Below, piece by piece: positions 29,522 through 37,829 of a stretch of DNA of 52,990 nt (the stretch's first letter is position 1; every line of letters begins with the position of its first letter). The notes under the pieces were generated by a model. It did not search any database, was not told where the DNA came from, and saw only the letters and a list, made by a program, of their open reading frames with translations. The position numbers were made by a program, and so were the translations under genes. The stretch comes from Paracoccus homiensis. Its GTDB lineage: Bacteria; Pseudomonadota; Alphaproteobacteria; Rhodobacterales; Rhodobacteraceae. Location: positions 1 through 52,990 of the forward strand of contig NZ_FOHO01000020.1 of assembly GCF_900111675.1 (NCBI RefSeq). Direction: 5' to 3'.

Positions 29522-30535
29522 ATGCCTTACACGACCCTTGGCGATATCTTCGCCACCGACCGAGAAGCCGCTTACGAGGTCATCCAGTCCTACATGGACA
29601 CCGACCCCGTAACCACCACGCCGTTCTTCGAGAGCGGCCTTGTCGTCAGCAACCCGATCATCTCGGAAATCGCTGCATCCAACACCGGCATTGTCGAACT
29701 GCCCTTCTGGCAGAAGATCGATTCGTCGGTCGAGCCGAACTACAGCAACGACGTTTACGAAGACGTTGCCGTTCCGCGCAAGATCGGCACCGGCTCGATG
29801 AAGGCCCGCAACGGCTATCTGAACGAAGGTTTCGGCTCGATGGACTTCGTGACCGACCTGACCGGCAAAGATCCTCTGGCCCGCATCGCTTCGCGCCTGG
29901 ACAACTTCTGGCGTGAGCAGGCAGAGCGCCGCATCGTGGCATCGCTGCGCGGCGTGCTGAATGACGCCATTGCCGAGGGAACCGGCATGGTGAAACAGGC
30001 CACCGCAGGCGAAGGCATTTCGCTCGACGGCCTGATCGACGCCCAGATGACGATGGGTGACGCATTCGGCAGCATCGGCGGCTACGTCATGAACTCGGCT
30101 GCGTTCGCAACGCTGGTCAAGGAAGACGTTGCCACCGTCGCCCGCAACCGCGAAACCAACGTTATGGAGCGCACCGTCAACGGGATGCCCGTGATCGTGA
30201 ACGACGCTGCGATGACCCTGAACGGCAAGCCCGTCGTGGCCCTGATCGGCCCCGGCGCGTTCGCCTATGGCATGGCGATGCCCCGCACCCCGCTGGAATA
30301 CGAGCGCGAGGCGGCACGCGGCAACGGTGGCGGTTCGGAAACCCTGTGGACCCGCCGCAACATGATCGTGCATCCGCTGGGGTTCAACTTCACCAGCACG
30401 TCGATCACCGGCAACGGCACCGAGACCACCCCGCGTTCCGCTGGCTGGACCGACCTTGCCAACGCGGCGAACTGGGAACTGGTCGCCGACCGCAAGCAGG
30501 TTCCCATCGCGTTCCTGACCGTCGCCGCAGCGTAA
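29522..30535 (+). CDS. Major capsid protein
   Basis: The 337-aa protein lies right after the scaffold gene. It reads MPYTTLGDIFATDREAAYEV, with LPFWQKIDSSVEPNYSND, IASRLDNFWREQAERRIVAS and MPVIVNDAAMTLNGKPVVALIGPGAFAYG in consecutive blocks. These follow the order of HK97-fold coat proteins of the type with an N-arm, spine helix and P-domain. Codon use is strongly biased to GC, fitting a highly expressed gene. GGGGG lies ahead of the ATG. Confidence 0.85.
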   Translation: MPYTTLGDIFATDREAAYEVIQSYMDTDPVTTTPFFESGLVVSNPIISEIAASNTGIVELPFWQKIDSSVEPNYSNDVYEDVAVPRKIGTGSMKARNGYLNEGFGSMDFVTDLTGKDPLARIASRLDNFWREQAERRIVASLRGVLNDAIAEGTGMVKQATAGEGISLDGLIDAQMTMGDAFGSIGGYVMNSAAFATLVKEDVATVARNRETNVMERTVNGMPVIVNDAAMTLNGKPVVALIGPGAFAYGMAMPRTPLEYEREAARGNGGGSETLWTRRNMIVHPLGFNFTSTSITGNGTETTPRSAGWTDLANAANWELVADRKQVPIAFLTVAAA

Positions 30536-30539
30536 CGGG

Positions 30540-30555
30540 CGGGGCTTCGGCCCCG
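30540..30555 (+). repeat. UUCG hairpin after the capsid gene
   Basis: CGGGGC-TTCG-GCCCCG follows the capsid stop directly. It lacks a T-run, so it is more likely an mRNA 3'-stabilising hairpin than a terminator. A second hairpin (GGGGCG/CGCCCC, 30747-30766) follows the next gene. Confidence 0.55.
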
Positions 30556-30578
30556 TTCACCACCGATAGGAGGCCAGC

Positions 30579-30740
30579 ATGGCGAACCATTCCCCGAACG
30601 AAGACAACTATGTCAGCAAGAAAAGCTGGGACGAGGCAATGAGCGGCGATGCTGCCAAAGCCGCCGACACCAGCAAGGACGCTGCAAAACGCGCGTCGGA
30701 CAAGGGCGCTGCTGCAAAGAACGGCGGCGGCGACAAGTAA
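30579..30740 (+). CDS. Small Lys/Ala-rich head protein (53 aa)
   Basis: MANHSPNEDNYVSKKSWDEA goes on with a low-complexity Ala/Lys/Asp/Gly tail ending GGGDK. TAGGAGG lies 6 bases before ATG 30579. Small basic proteins after the capsid gene may decorate the head or be minor capsid parts. No family is recognised. Confidence 0.65.
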   Translation: MANHSPNEDNYVSKKSWDEAMSGDAAKAADTSKDAAKRASDKGAAAKNGGGDK

Positions 30741-30801
30741 TCAGGCGGGGCGGCTCCGGTCGCCCCTGCTACCCGTATTCCCTCACATTTGGCGGTGACA
30801 G

Positions 30802-31035
30802 ATGGCTGACGTTGTGAAGTTCTATCCCAAGGATGCGGCCACTGATCCCGACAACGTGCTGGAACAGGCAATCGGCGGGTTCAGCGAAGTTCTGATCATC
30901 GGGTGGGACAAGGACGGCAATCTGGATGCACGCGCAACTCTTGGCCTCAAGGATGGCGGAGACGTGCTGTGGCTGATGGAGGCGTTCAAGCACAACCTGA
31001 TGACGGGCGCATACACCGGCGAACCGGAGAAATAA
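30802..31035 (+). CDS. Hypothetical phage protein (77 aa)
   Basis: MADVVKFYPKDAATDPDNVL, with LIIGWDKDGNLDARATLGLKDGGDVLWLMEAFKHNLMTG in consecutive strands and helix, looks like a small alpha/beta domain. It stands between capsid and connector genes. Similar short proteins occur at this place in other phages, but the role is unknown. Confidence 0.7.
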   Translation: MADVVKFYPKDAATDPDNVLEQAIGGFSEVLIIGWDKDGNLDARATLGLKDGGDVLWLMEAFKHNLMTGAYTGEPEK

Positions 31036-31038
31036 TCA

Positions 31039-31485
31039 ATGCCCCTGATCGTCGGAAACCTGCTGACTGACCCGGCAGCAAATTCATTCATCAGCCTTGC
31101 CGATGCGGACGCCTATCTGGGCGCGGAAGCAAATGCGCCTTGGTCGGCTGCTGCACCGCAAGCAAAAGAAGCCGCGCTGATCAATGCATCCCGCTGGCTG
31201 TCCGCAAGCCTCGTCTGGTGCGATACGGCGCTGTCTGATGCCGATCTAGCCCGCGTCGGGCATGTGTCCGCCCGCCTTGCCGTTGAGGCGCTCACGGTCG
31301 ATCTGTGGGCCTCTGAGGCGGTGAAAGACGCGAAGCGATACAAGGCCGGATCGGTAGAAGTCGAATACCAGGACACCAGCCGTCGCGGCGGCGCTGCCGG
31401 GGGCAAGCGGTTCCCGTGGATGTTCCCGATGCTGCGCGGCCTGCTGTGCGGGACGGGCGTGCAGCGTGACGTGGTGCGGCGATGA
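31039..31485 (+). CDS. Head-tail connector, DnaT-like / gp6-type adaptor
   Basis: The 148-aa protein begins with FISLADADAYLGAEANAPW and has AALINASRWLSASLVWC, ARLAVEALTVDLWA, then a basic end KRFPWMFPMLRGLL. This order (S-x-ADA-x-YL, helical core, R-x-P) is that of the small adaptor group often named DnaT-like. It should join to the portal ring. It is coupled to the next gene by ATGA. Confidence 0.75.
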   Translation: MPLIVGNLLTDPAANSFISLADADAYLGAEANAPWSAAAPQAKEAALINASRWLSASLVWCDTALSDADLARVGHVSARLAVEALTVDLWASEAVKDAKRYKAGSVEVEYQDTSRRGGAAGGKRFPWMFPMLRGLLCGTGVQRDVVRR

Positions 31486-31841
31486 GCGTGCTTGACGATA
31501 TCCGCGCCGCGATTGGCGATGCGTTCGGTGACACGGCGCTGTTTTTCAGCGAGGCCACACTGACGCGCGTTGTCGGCGGTGGCGGCTGGACGGACGATAG
31601 CGCCGCGCCGGATGAATACCCGTGCAAGGCGATGGTGGATACCTACAGCGATCACCTGCGGGCTGTGGCCGATATCCCCGGCACAGATGTGAAGCTGATG
31701 ATCGTCGGCACTTCGATCAGCGTTGACCCGCTCAAGGGCGACACTGTGACGGTCGGCGGGAAAAGCTACGCGATCAACCGCGTCGAGACTGACCCCGCGC
31801 GGGCGATGTGGACCTGTCAGGCAAGCCCGGTCGATGGCTAG
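31482..31841 (+). CDS. Head-closure / head-tail joining protein
   Basis: The 119-aa protein (MSVLDDIRAAIGDAFGDTAL) continues as a beta-rich barrel with KAMVDTYSDHL, DVKLMIVGTSISVDPLKGDTVTVGGKSYAINRV and ends AMWTCQASP. The GDTVTVGGK-x-Y-x-I-x-RV block is typical of head-closure (gp FII / HK97 gp7-like) proteins. It overlaps both neighbours. Confidence 0.7.
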   Translation: MSVLDDIRAAIGDAFGDTALFFSEATLTRVVGGGGWTDDSAAPDEYPCKAMVDTYSDHLRAVADIPGTDVKLMIVGTSISVDPLKGDTVTVGGKSYAINRVETDPARAMWTCQASPVDG

Positions 31842-32220
31842 GATTGTCGGCGGGCAGAGGATGGCCCGACACCTGCGCGAAGGGGCCAAGGGGAAGGACC
31901 TGACCAACGTGCTGCTGAAAGCCGCTGATCGCGTCAGGACGGATTACATCGACCGCGTGAACGAGGGCGGCGGGCCGGGTAAGGCGCACGTTCCATCGCT
32001 GCCCGGTCAAGCGCCGAACACGGATACCGGGCGTCTGGTCGGATCTGCCGGGTCGCAGGTGCGCAAGAAGAACAGCGCCGAGACGTTCGTGGAAGCCGAG
32101 TATGCCGTATGGCTGGAATTCGGCACCGACAAGATGGCACCGCGACCCGCTCTGGGACCGGCATTCGATGACATGTTGCCCCATATCCGCGAGAACATCA
32201 GGAAGGCGATCAAGGGATAG
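31834..32220 (+). CDS. HK97 gp10-like tail-completion protein
   Basis: The 128-aa protein matches HK97 gp10: KAADRVRTDYIDRVNEGG, SLPGQAPNTDTGRLVGSAG, and the hallmark AEYAVWLEFGTDKMAPRPALGPAFDD. These proteins complete the tail top. The stop overlaps, tail to tail, the reverse-strand gene that follows. Confidence 0.85.
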   Translation: MARIVGGQRMARHLREGAKGKDLTNVLLKAADRVRTDYIDRVNEGGGPGKAHVPSLPGQAPNTDTGRLVGSAGSQVRKKNSAETFVEAEYAVWLEFGTDKMAPRPALGPAFDDMLPHIRENIRKAIKG

Positions 32221-32644
32221 GCTTCGACAGGTATTCGTTGAATGCGATCTGTGAGGTTTTCATGCCCTTTCGCTGCACAAGCGTCATGGCGCGATCACAG
32301 CCTTCCTTGCGGGCTAAGTACTTGGCGGTGTCATAAGCCAGATTGGCAGAGGACAAGGTGCGGTCGCGCAATTTGCCGCGCTTGCCGAAAAGGTAGTCGA
32401 AGAATCCGGGCTTTGCCCATTTGGCGTAGTTTGCTGACATGCGCTCAAGCGAGGCTGTCTTGTCATCGCCGCCGCAGGCTTCGGAGTATCCGGCAGCCTC
32501 GGCGTAATCGGTAATCACGAAGCTTGCCAACATCACCACGTCGCCGCGTTCAACGGCTGACTGGCGCATGGCTTTCAAGTCGTCGGAGAAGTCGCCCAGG
32601 GCAGGGCTGGCGAGAGCCGCGAAGGCGACGGCAAGTAGTTTCAT
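32210..32644 (-). CDS. Secreted hypothetical protein, moron candidate (144 aa)
   Basis: It is a reverse-strand gene inside the late operon, between gp10-like and tail-terminator genes. The protein starts with a clean signal peptide, MKLLAVAFAALASPALG, cut before DFSDD. The mature part is helical with two Cys (EACGGDD, KEGCDRAM) and reads SVERGDVVMLASFVITDYAEAAG-like blocks, with AVERGDVV present. A minus-strand promoter lies upstream. Exported proteins with opposite polarity in phage late operons are typical morons, expressed in the lysogen. ATG 32644 is chosen for the signal peptide. Family not recognised. Confidence 0.7.
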   Translation of the reverse strand: MKLLAVAFAALASPALGDFSDDLKAMRQSAVERGDVVMLASFVITDYAEAAGYSEACGGDDKTASLERMSANYAKWAKPGFFDYLFGKRGKLRDRTLSSANLAYDTAKYLARKEGCDRAMTLVQRKGMKTSQIAFNEYLSKPIP

Positions 32645-32671
32645 ATCAACACCATGTCTGTTCATGCAGGC

Positions 32672-32699
32672 AATATAGACGCAGGCGCGGGGTTCATAA
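32672..32699 (-). promoter_or_regulatory. Candidate promoter of the secreted moron
   Basis: On the minus strand TTATGA, a 16-bp spacer and TATATT. It ends 28 bp before the ATG at 32644. The -35 is weak. Confidence 0.4.
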
Positions 32700-33107
32700 A
32701 TGGCTGATCAGGCGCTGCAACTCATGCAATCGGTGCAGGCCGCGCTGGAAGCCGGAATGTCGCTGACGTGGCGGGCAACGCGGCTTGAGACGCCGACATA
32801 TCCGGTGGGATACCTGAACATCACCAGCAGCACGCCGATCCGCGGGCATGGCTATTATGCCGAGCGTCATCGGGGCGTTGTATCCGTCTGGACAAAGGCC
32901 ACGAAGGAAACCGCAGCCAGCCCTGTGCAGGCATTCACGCTCGCCAAGCAGGCGCAGCAGATCCTTTCCGCAGCCGTCTTGTCCACGGATGACCTGACCG
33001 TGCTGCAATTCTCTTGCGAGGACTTCACGTCGCAAAACCCGGACGGCCTGACATGGGGCCGGTCGTTCATCTTCCAATCAGTGACACAGGAGGCCCCAAA
33101 TGGCTGA
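32700..33107 (+). CDS. Tail terminator-like protein
   Basis: The 135-aa protein (MADQALQLMQSVQAALEAGM) has the alpha/beta layout of tail terminators: TLAKQAQQILSAAVLSTDDLTVLQFSCEDFTSQNPDGLTWGRSFIFQSVT read as helix, strand, strand. Its place between gp10-like and tail tube genes supports this. No clear ribosome site precedes the ATG, perhaps because the moron insertion changed the junction. It overlaps the tube gene by 8 bp. Confidence 0.65.
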   Translation: MADQALQLMQSVQAALEAGMSLTWRATRLETPTYPVGYLNITSSTPIRGHGYYAERHRGVVSVWTKATKETAASPVQAFTLAKQAQQILSAAVLSTDDLTVLQFSCEDFTSQNPDGLTWGRSFIFQSVTQEAPNG

Positions 33108-33591
33108 TCCCAATTTCTCGAATAGCGTTACCTACATTGAGGTGATGGTGGAAACCGCGCCCGATGCCGACACCTACAGCAAGCCGTGCGGCATGAATGG
33201 CCGGACCTTCACCCGCAGCAACGCATCCTTTGAAACCGAATTCGCGTCCTGCACTGTCGGCCAAGCTGGCAACCGCGTCCGCGCCGAGGGTATTGACGAC
33301 TGGACGATTTCGGGTTCCGGCGTGATGACTTCCGATGCCTTCGATATCTTCGACAACTGGAAATCGGGCGTTGCAGCCAACCGTGGCCCGCGCAAGGTCA
33401 TCGTGATTGCCTATACCGGCGACAGCAACAGCCTTGTGACGCACCGCCACTACATCATGACGGGCCTGCTGACCAGCCTGAGTATGCCGCAGGGCGCGAA
33501 CAACGAACTGGTCACGACCGATATCGAGATCCAGGCCGCAAACGGCACGGTCGAGATGATCGACGGCGCATTCACCGGGACCGTCGTGTAA
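33100..33591 (+). CDS. Major tail tube protein
   Basis: The 163-aa, beta-rich protein (MADPNFSNSVTYIEVMVETA) has GMNGRTFTRSNASFETEFASC, IDDWTISGSGVMTSDAFDIFDNW, and TGLLTSLSMPQGANNELVTTDIEIQAANG. These are strand-rich blocks of the siphovirus tube family. It stacks as hexamers around the tape measure. The next gene is the chaperone and then the tape measure, the normal order. Confidence 0.85.
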   Translation: MADPNFSNSVTYIEVMVETAPDADTYSKPCGMNGRTFTRSNASFETEFASCTVGQAGNRVRAEGIDDWTISGSGVMTSDAFDIFDNWKSGVAANRGPRKVIVIAYTGDSNSLVTHRHYIMTGLLTSLSMPQGANNELVTTDIEIQAANGTVEMIDGAFTGTVV

Positions 33592-34124
33592 TGACGGCAC
33601 GGCCCGTGATCCGCATGGATATCGGGGAAGGCCGTGAGCGACGCCTTTTCCTCGGCGTCGATGAATTGCGGCAGATCAAGAAGGAAACAGGACGGGGGTT
33701 CTTCGCCCTGTTTTCCCAATTCCACCTGAACGCAGAGCCGGACGAGGTGCAGGCCGTTATTCGGCTGGCCTTGATCGGGGGCGGCATGTCGCCTTCCGAG
33801 GCCGAGGATATCGCGACCTACTACGCGACCCCGCCCCGCCCGATGCGCAAGGCTTACGAGGCCGCGCACAAGGTGCTTAGCGCGATCTGGAACGGCATTG
33901 ACCCGCAGGACGGCGCGAAGGACGGGGAACGGGTTTCAGACGACCAGATGGATCGCCTGATCGACCGCATTCTGGGCAGCGCACTGAAAAACGGCGCGTC
34001 GATTGATACGCGGAACCTGTCGATTGCCGATCTGCTGTCGCTCGTTCGCGCTGCGAATGACGACCCAGACGACAAGCCAGCCGCCCCGGTTGATCTGTTT
34101 ATGAAGCTGCACGGCAGCAAGTGA
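33591..34124 (+). CDS. Tail assembly chaperone-like protein (GTA gp10-like N-terminal part)
   Basis: The 177-aa protein begins with RRLFLGVDELRQIKKETGRGFFALFSQF and VQAVIRLALIGGGMSPSEAEDIATYY, resembling the small protein between tail tube and tape measure in gene-transfer-agent clusters. The C-terminal third (LSIADLLSLVRAANDD) may match the second, frameshift-encoded chaperone part of other phages, here fused in one frame. It lies 8 bp before the tape measure. Confidence 0.7.
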   Translation: MTARPVIRMDIGEGRERRLFLGVDELRQIKKETGRGFFALFSQFHLNAEPDEVQAVIRLALIGGGMSPSEAEDIATYYATPPRPMRKAYEAAHKVLSAIWNGIDPQDGAKDGERVSDDQMDRLIDRILGSALKNGASIDTRNLSIADLLSLVRAANDDPDDKPAAPVDLFMKLHGSK

Positions 34125-34132
34125 GGCCCTGA

Positions 34133-36178
34133 ATGGCTGTTATTGACCGCCTGAGCGTCTATTATGACGTTGTTGATGATCAGGCACAGGCAGCATTCAA
34201 GCGGCTTGAGCGCAACAGCGAGGCGGCGAACCGTGCGATGCTGCGCGGCGCGGGGCAGGTTGATCGAGCGTATCGTACACTTGGAACTGGCGGGGGCATC
34301 CAGAACGTCGCATATCAGGTTGGCGACTTTGCCACGCAGGTTGGTGCTGGAACGTCAGCATCTGTCGCACTGGGTCAACAGTTGCCGCAGCTTCTCGGCG
34401 GATTCGGTGCGCTTGGCGCTGTCATGGGCGCAGTTGTGGCAATCGGCGTTCCCTTGGCCGCTGCGTTCATCGGCGCAGGTGAAGGCGCAGGCACGCTGAA
34501 AGAACGCATGGACGCGCTGAACGGCGCGATCCGCGATTACGAAGAAGCCATCGAAAACGCCAACCTCACAACATCGGAATTGGTGGCGAAGTATGGCGCG
34601 GCAACGGGCGCAGCGCGTGAGTTTCTGGCGGCGCTCGTCGAGATTTCGCAGGTAGAGTCCTTCCAGTCTCTTGATGCACAGATGGCATCGCTGGCAACGC
34701 GCTTCGGTGATCTGGCGTCTGTCTCTGCTGATGCCATTCGCGGATTGCAGGGTCCAGCGGCATACGCCGATCAGATCGACGCATTCAATGACCTGAAAAA
34801 TGGCCTGGGCCTGTCCACCAATCAGGCAATCGCGCTGCGCGAGGCAATCGTGGCGGTTGGAGAGGCAGACGGGCCTGCCCAACAGGCGGAAGCCGCGCGG
34901 CAGTTGCAGGATGAGATGATCGCGGTTCTGGGTCCGGTCGAGAGCATGACCGAGGCGCAACGGGCGTTCTACAAGGAATTGGTGATATCCGGCGATAAAG
35001 CTGCACAGCTTGTCGGTGACGTGGGTGACGTTGCCGATGCGGCGCTTGAGGCGGCAATTCAGGCGGGCAACTTCCGCGATGCCATTGCGCAGATTGATTT
35101 CAGCAACCCGCTAAACGCAGCCGAGGATCTGAGCGCGGTCATGGGCGGTCTGGTAGGTCAGGCGAAAAGCCTTGTCGCATACCTTGGCGCGGCGGCACAG
35201 GCGGCAAACCAGAAGATCCAGAACGCAGTTGCGCGGGGGAATAGCCTTGACCCCTTGGGCGCGTTCAATTCGACTGGCGGATCGACCGGGGCTTTCGGTG
35301 ATAGCGTCCAGATCGGCGCGGGTGGGTTGATCCGCACACCTGTCATCCCTGAGATTACCGAAACTTCCGGCGGTTCTAGCCGTCGCCGTTCCGGCGGGCG
35401 CAAGTCAAGCGGCGGATCGGGCGGGTCTGGCCGTCAGGAAACGCCGTTCTTCGGTGATATCGAACGCGATCTGGTCAATCTGGAACGTCAGATTGAACTG
35501 GTCGGCAAATCGTCGGAAGAAGTCGCCACGCTCAAGGCCCGCTGGGAATTGCTGGACGAGGCGAAGAAGCGCGGGCTGAATGTCGATGACGAACTGAACG
35601 GGAAGATCGACGCTCAAGCGCAGAAATTCGGCCAGCTAACCGCCGAGCTGGAACGCGCCGAGATTGCACAGGAGCAATTCGAGGCCGCAGTTGACGGCAT
35701 CGCGGACGCCATGGCAGGGGCGCTTGTGGCTGGGGAAAGCTTGCGCGAGGGCCTAGCACAAGTTTTCCGGCAGATCGCCAGCGATATCCTGTCCAGCGGC
35801 ATCCGTCAGGCCCTGGCATCCAGTTTCGCGCCCACTGGTGGCGGCGGGGGCGGCTTCGGCAACATTATCGGCAGCCTGTTCGGCGGGTTCCGCGCAAACG
35901 GCGGGCCTGTGGATGCGGGCAAGGCTTATGTCGTCGGTGAGCGCGGGCCGGAGATCGTCGTGCCGGGCCGCAACAGCACGGTCATTCCGAACCACGCAAT
36001 CAGCGGCGGCGGCGGATCGCAGAACGTGAACGTCACAGTGTCCGTCGATGAGAACGGCAACCTGCAAGCCTTCGTGGACAAGCGGGCCGGACAGGCAGCG
36101 CAGCGTGGAATTTCGACCTACGACAAAGCCATGCCCGCCCGCGTTCAGCAGATCAACAACAAGCCGTGGAGGCGCTAA
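34133..36178 (+). CDS. Tape measure protein
   Basis: The 681-aa protein sets tail length. It has an N-terminal helical region (VDDQAQAAFKRLERNSEAAN), hydrophobic segments (LGALGAVMGAVVAIGVPLAAAF), coiled coils and a Ser/Gly/Arg linker (GGSSRRRSGGRKSSGGSG). The C-terminal lambda-H type motif is FRANGGPVDAGKAYVVGERG followed by PEIVVPGRNSTVIPN. At about 1.5 angstrom per residue the tail would be near 100 nm, a rough estimate. It lies in the standard position after tube and chaperone. Confidence 0.93.
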   Translation: MAVIDRLSVYYDVVDDQAQAAFKRLERNSEAANRAMLRGAGQVDRAYRTLGTGGGIQNVAYQVGDFATQVGAGTSASVALGQQLPQLLGGFGALGAVMGAVVAIGVPLAAAFIGAGEGAGTLKERMDALNGAIRDYEEAIENANLTTSELVAKYGAATGAAREFLAALVEISQVESFQSLDAQMASLATRFGDLASVSADAIRGLQGPAAYADQIDAFNDLKNGLGLSTNQAIALREAIVAVGEADGPAQQAEAARQLQDEMIAVLGPVESMTEAQRAFYKELVISGDKAAQLVGDVGDVADAALEAAIQAGNFRDAIAQIDFSNPLNAAEDLSAVMGGLVGQAKSLVAYLGAAAQAANQKIQNAVARGNSLDPLGAFNSTGGSTGAFGDSVQIGAGGLIRTPVIPEITETSGGSSRRRSGGRKSSGGSGGSGRQETPFFGDIERDLVNLERQIELVGKSSEEVATLKARWELLDEAKKRGLNVDDELNGKIDAQAQKFGQLTAELERAEIAQEQFEAAVDGIADAMAGALVAGESLREGLAQVFRQIASDILSSGIRQALASSFAPTGGGGGGFGNIIGSLFGGFRANGGPVDAGKAYVVGERGPEIVVPGRNSTVIPNHAISGGGGSQNVNVTVSVDENGNLQAFVDKRAGQAAQRGISTYDKAMPARVQQINNKPWRR

Positions 36179-36799
36179 GTGGCCCTGTCATTCCCCTACG
36201 CGCTGGACTTCCTCGCCAACTGCCTGATCGGGCCGGAAGTGGCTCTGAAATTGAGCCGCAACGACGAGGCATCCGGCAGCGGTGACGGGCGCGTCTGGTC
36301 GGTTGAGCTGGCCCGCCCACTGTGGACTGCGACATATTCGCTCGATGCCAAGGACGGGGCGCACGCGCGGGAGATCAACGCGAAGATCAACGCGCTTGAC
36401 GGATCGAGCAAAACCTTCCTCTGGGCTGACCCGTGGTATTCCGGTCCCGCCGTTTCTGCGCCCAACTATTCGGGCGTGACCGTGGCCAGCATTTCCGCGA
36501 ACCGGGGCGCGTTGGCGTTCAGCGGCTTGCATGAGGACTTCGCGTTTACGGCGGGCGATTACATCAGCATCGCCTACGGCGGCGGCAAGCAGTACCTCGG
36601 CCAGTTGGCAGAGGGCGGCGACAGCGGGCAGTTGGAGATCCGCCCCTACCTGCCGATGGGCATTTCGGTAGGCGCTTCGGTGCAGATCGCCAAGCCCCGC
36701 ATGAAAGCAATCATTCCCCCCAATGGCTGGACGCCGTTTTCATCGACCAGATACGGCTGGGGCCAGGGGGCATCTATCACGGTGCTGCAAAAGCCATGA
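36179..36799 (+). CDS. Distal tail / minor tail protein with GTG start
   Basis: The 206-aa protein begins at GTG 36179, with GGAGG 7 bases upstream, directly after the tape measure stop. Its blocks are ALSFPYALDFLANCLIG, WSVELARPLWTATYSLDAKD, FLWADPWYSGP and PPNGWTPFSSTRYGWGQGAS. It is beta-rich, and its place matches the distal tail protein that caps the tube. It overlaps the next gene by ATGA. Confidence 0.75.
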   Translation: MALSFPYALDFLANCLIGPEVALKLSRNDEASGSGDGRVWSVELARPLWTATYSLDAKDGAHAREINAKINALDGSSKTFLWADPWYSGPAVSAPNYSGVTVASISANRGALAFSGLHEDFAFTAGDYISIAYGGGKQYLGQLAEGGDSGQLEIRPYLPMGISVGASVQIAKPRMKAIIPPNGWTPFSSTRYGWGQGASITVLQKP

Positions 36800-37410
36800 G
36801 ACTGCTTGACGCTGATTTCGCAGATTCCCTTGCCGCAGCGCGTGACGGCGGGATTGCCCCGGTCTATTTCCTGCACGTCGTCGGTAGGAACCGCGACACG
36901 GGCGCAGCAGCCCCGCTTGGCGTGTGGTCGGGCGACGAGGATATCACGATCAACGTGCAGACCCCGGAAGGCGGGCTGACCAGCCGGACCTATTTCGGCG
37001 GCTGCAATCTGGCGATGGACGGCCTGCCGTATGTGGCCGACCTGACCGACGAGTCCGTCACGCTGAGCATGTCGCAGATCGCCGACCCGGTGCAGCAGAT
37101 GATCCGGGGCTATGACGCGCGGCTGGCCTATGCCGAGATCCATGCGACGACATGGGACGGCGGCAGGTTCAGCAGCACGCCTTCGCTGGAATGGATCGGG
37201 ATTGTGGATGACGCGATGATCGACACGCCGTCCGTGGGTGGCGATGGGTCAGTCTCGCTGACCATTCGGTCGGAGATCATGACGCAACTGACGCAGATCA
37301 ACCCGGCGAAGTCGTCGCACCAGCATCAGAAGCGCCGGAACGCCGTAGACAAGTTCAGCGAATACAGCGGGATCGTGAAGGACTGGAACCCGGATTGGTA
37401 CAAAGAATGA
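36796..37410 (+). CDS. DUF2163-like minor tail protein
   Basis: The 204-aa protein reads MRLLDADFADSLAAARDGGI, then VYFLHVVGRNRDTGAAAPLG, CNLAMDGLPYVADLTDESVT and DGSVSLTIRSEIMTQLTQIN. It resembles the hub proteins that follow the distal tail gene in GTA-like and siphophage tails. It ends in a short basic tail and overlaps the peptidase-like gene by 4 bp. Confidence 0.7.
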   Translation: MRLLDADFADSLAAARDGGIAPVYFLHVVGRNRDTGAAAPLGVWSGDEDITINVQTPEGGLTSRTYFGGCNLAMDGLPYVADLTDESVTLSMSQIADPVQQMIRGYDARLAYAEIHATTWDGGRFSSTPSLEWIGIVDDAMIDTPSVGGDGSVSLTIRSEIMTQLTQINPAKSSHQHQKRRNAVDKFSEYSGIVKDWNPDWYKE

Positions 37411-37826
37411 AGCGACTGGATAACTGGCGGTCGCGCCTGTCCGCAGAACTGGATCGGCAGCGGCTGACCCCGTTCGAGTGGGGCGGGCATGATTGCGCCC
37501 TTGGCTTCGCTGGTGGCATCGTGGAGGCGCTGACGGGCGAGGACATGGCAGCGCCCTATCGCGGCACCTATCGCAGCCTGCGCAGCGCCAAGGCGGTCCT
37601 GCGCGATGCTGGCGCGGCGGATCTGGGCGACTTCGTTGCAACCCTGCTGCCTGAGATTGACCCGGCGCAGGCACGCATCGGGGATCTGGGAATCATCGAG
37701 ACACCTGACGCCTTCGGGCAGGGGCTTTGCATGGTCGATGCAAGCACCCTTCTGGTGCTGACGAACAACGGCCACGGGCACAAACCCCGTTCGGCCATGA
37801 TCCGGGCGTTTCGCGTCGGGGAGTAA
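37407..37826 (+). CDS. NlpC/P60-like tail-tip protein (DUF6950-like)
   Basis: The 139-aa protein contains RLTPFEWGGHDCALGFAGGI, whose WGGxDCA element matches the catalytic Cys turn of NlpC/P60-type tail peptidases, and later a His in NNGHGHKPRS. The family normally nicks peptidoglycan at DNA entry, or has lost activity. It sits between hub and tail-tip genes, as in GTA clusters. Confidence 0.7.
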   Translation: MKRLDNWRSRLSAELDRQRLTPFEWGGHDCALGFAGGIVEALTGEDMAAPYRGTYRSLRSAKAVLRDAGAADLGDFVATLLPEIDPAQARIGDLGIIETPDAFGQGLCMVDASTLLVLTNNGHGHKPRSAMIRAFRVGE

Positions 37827-37829
37827 GCC

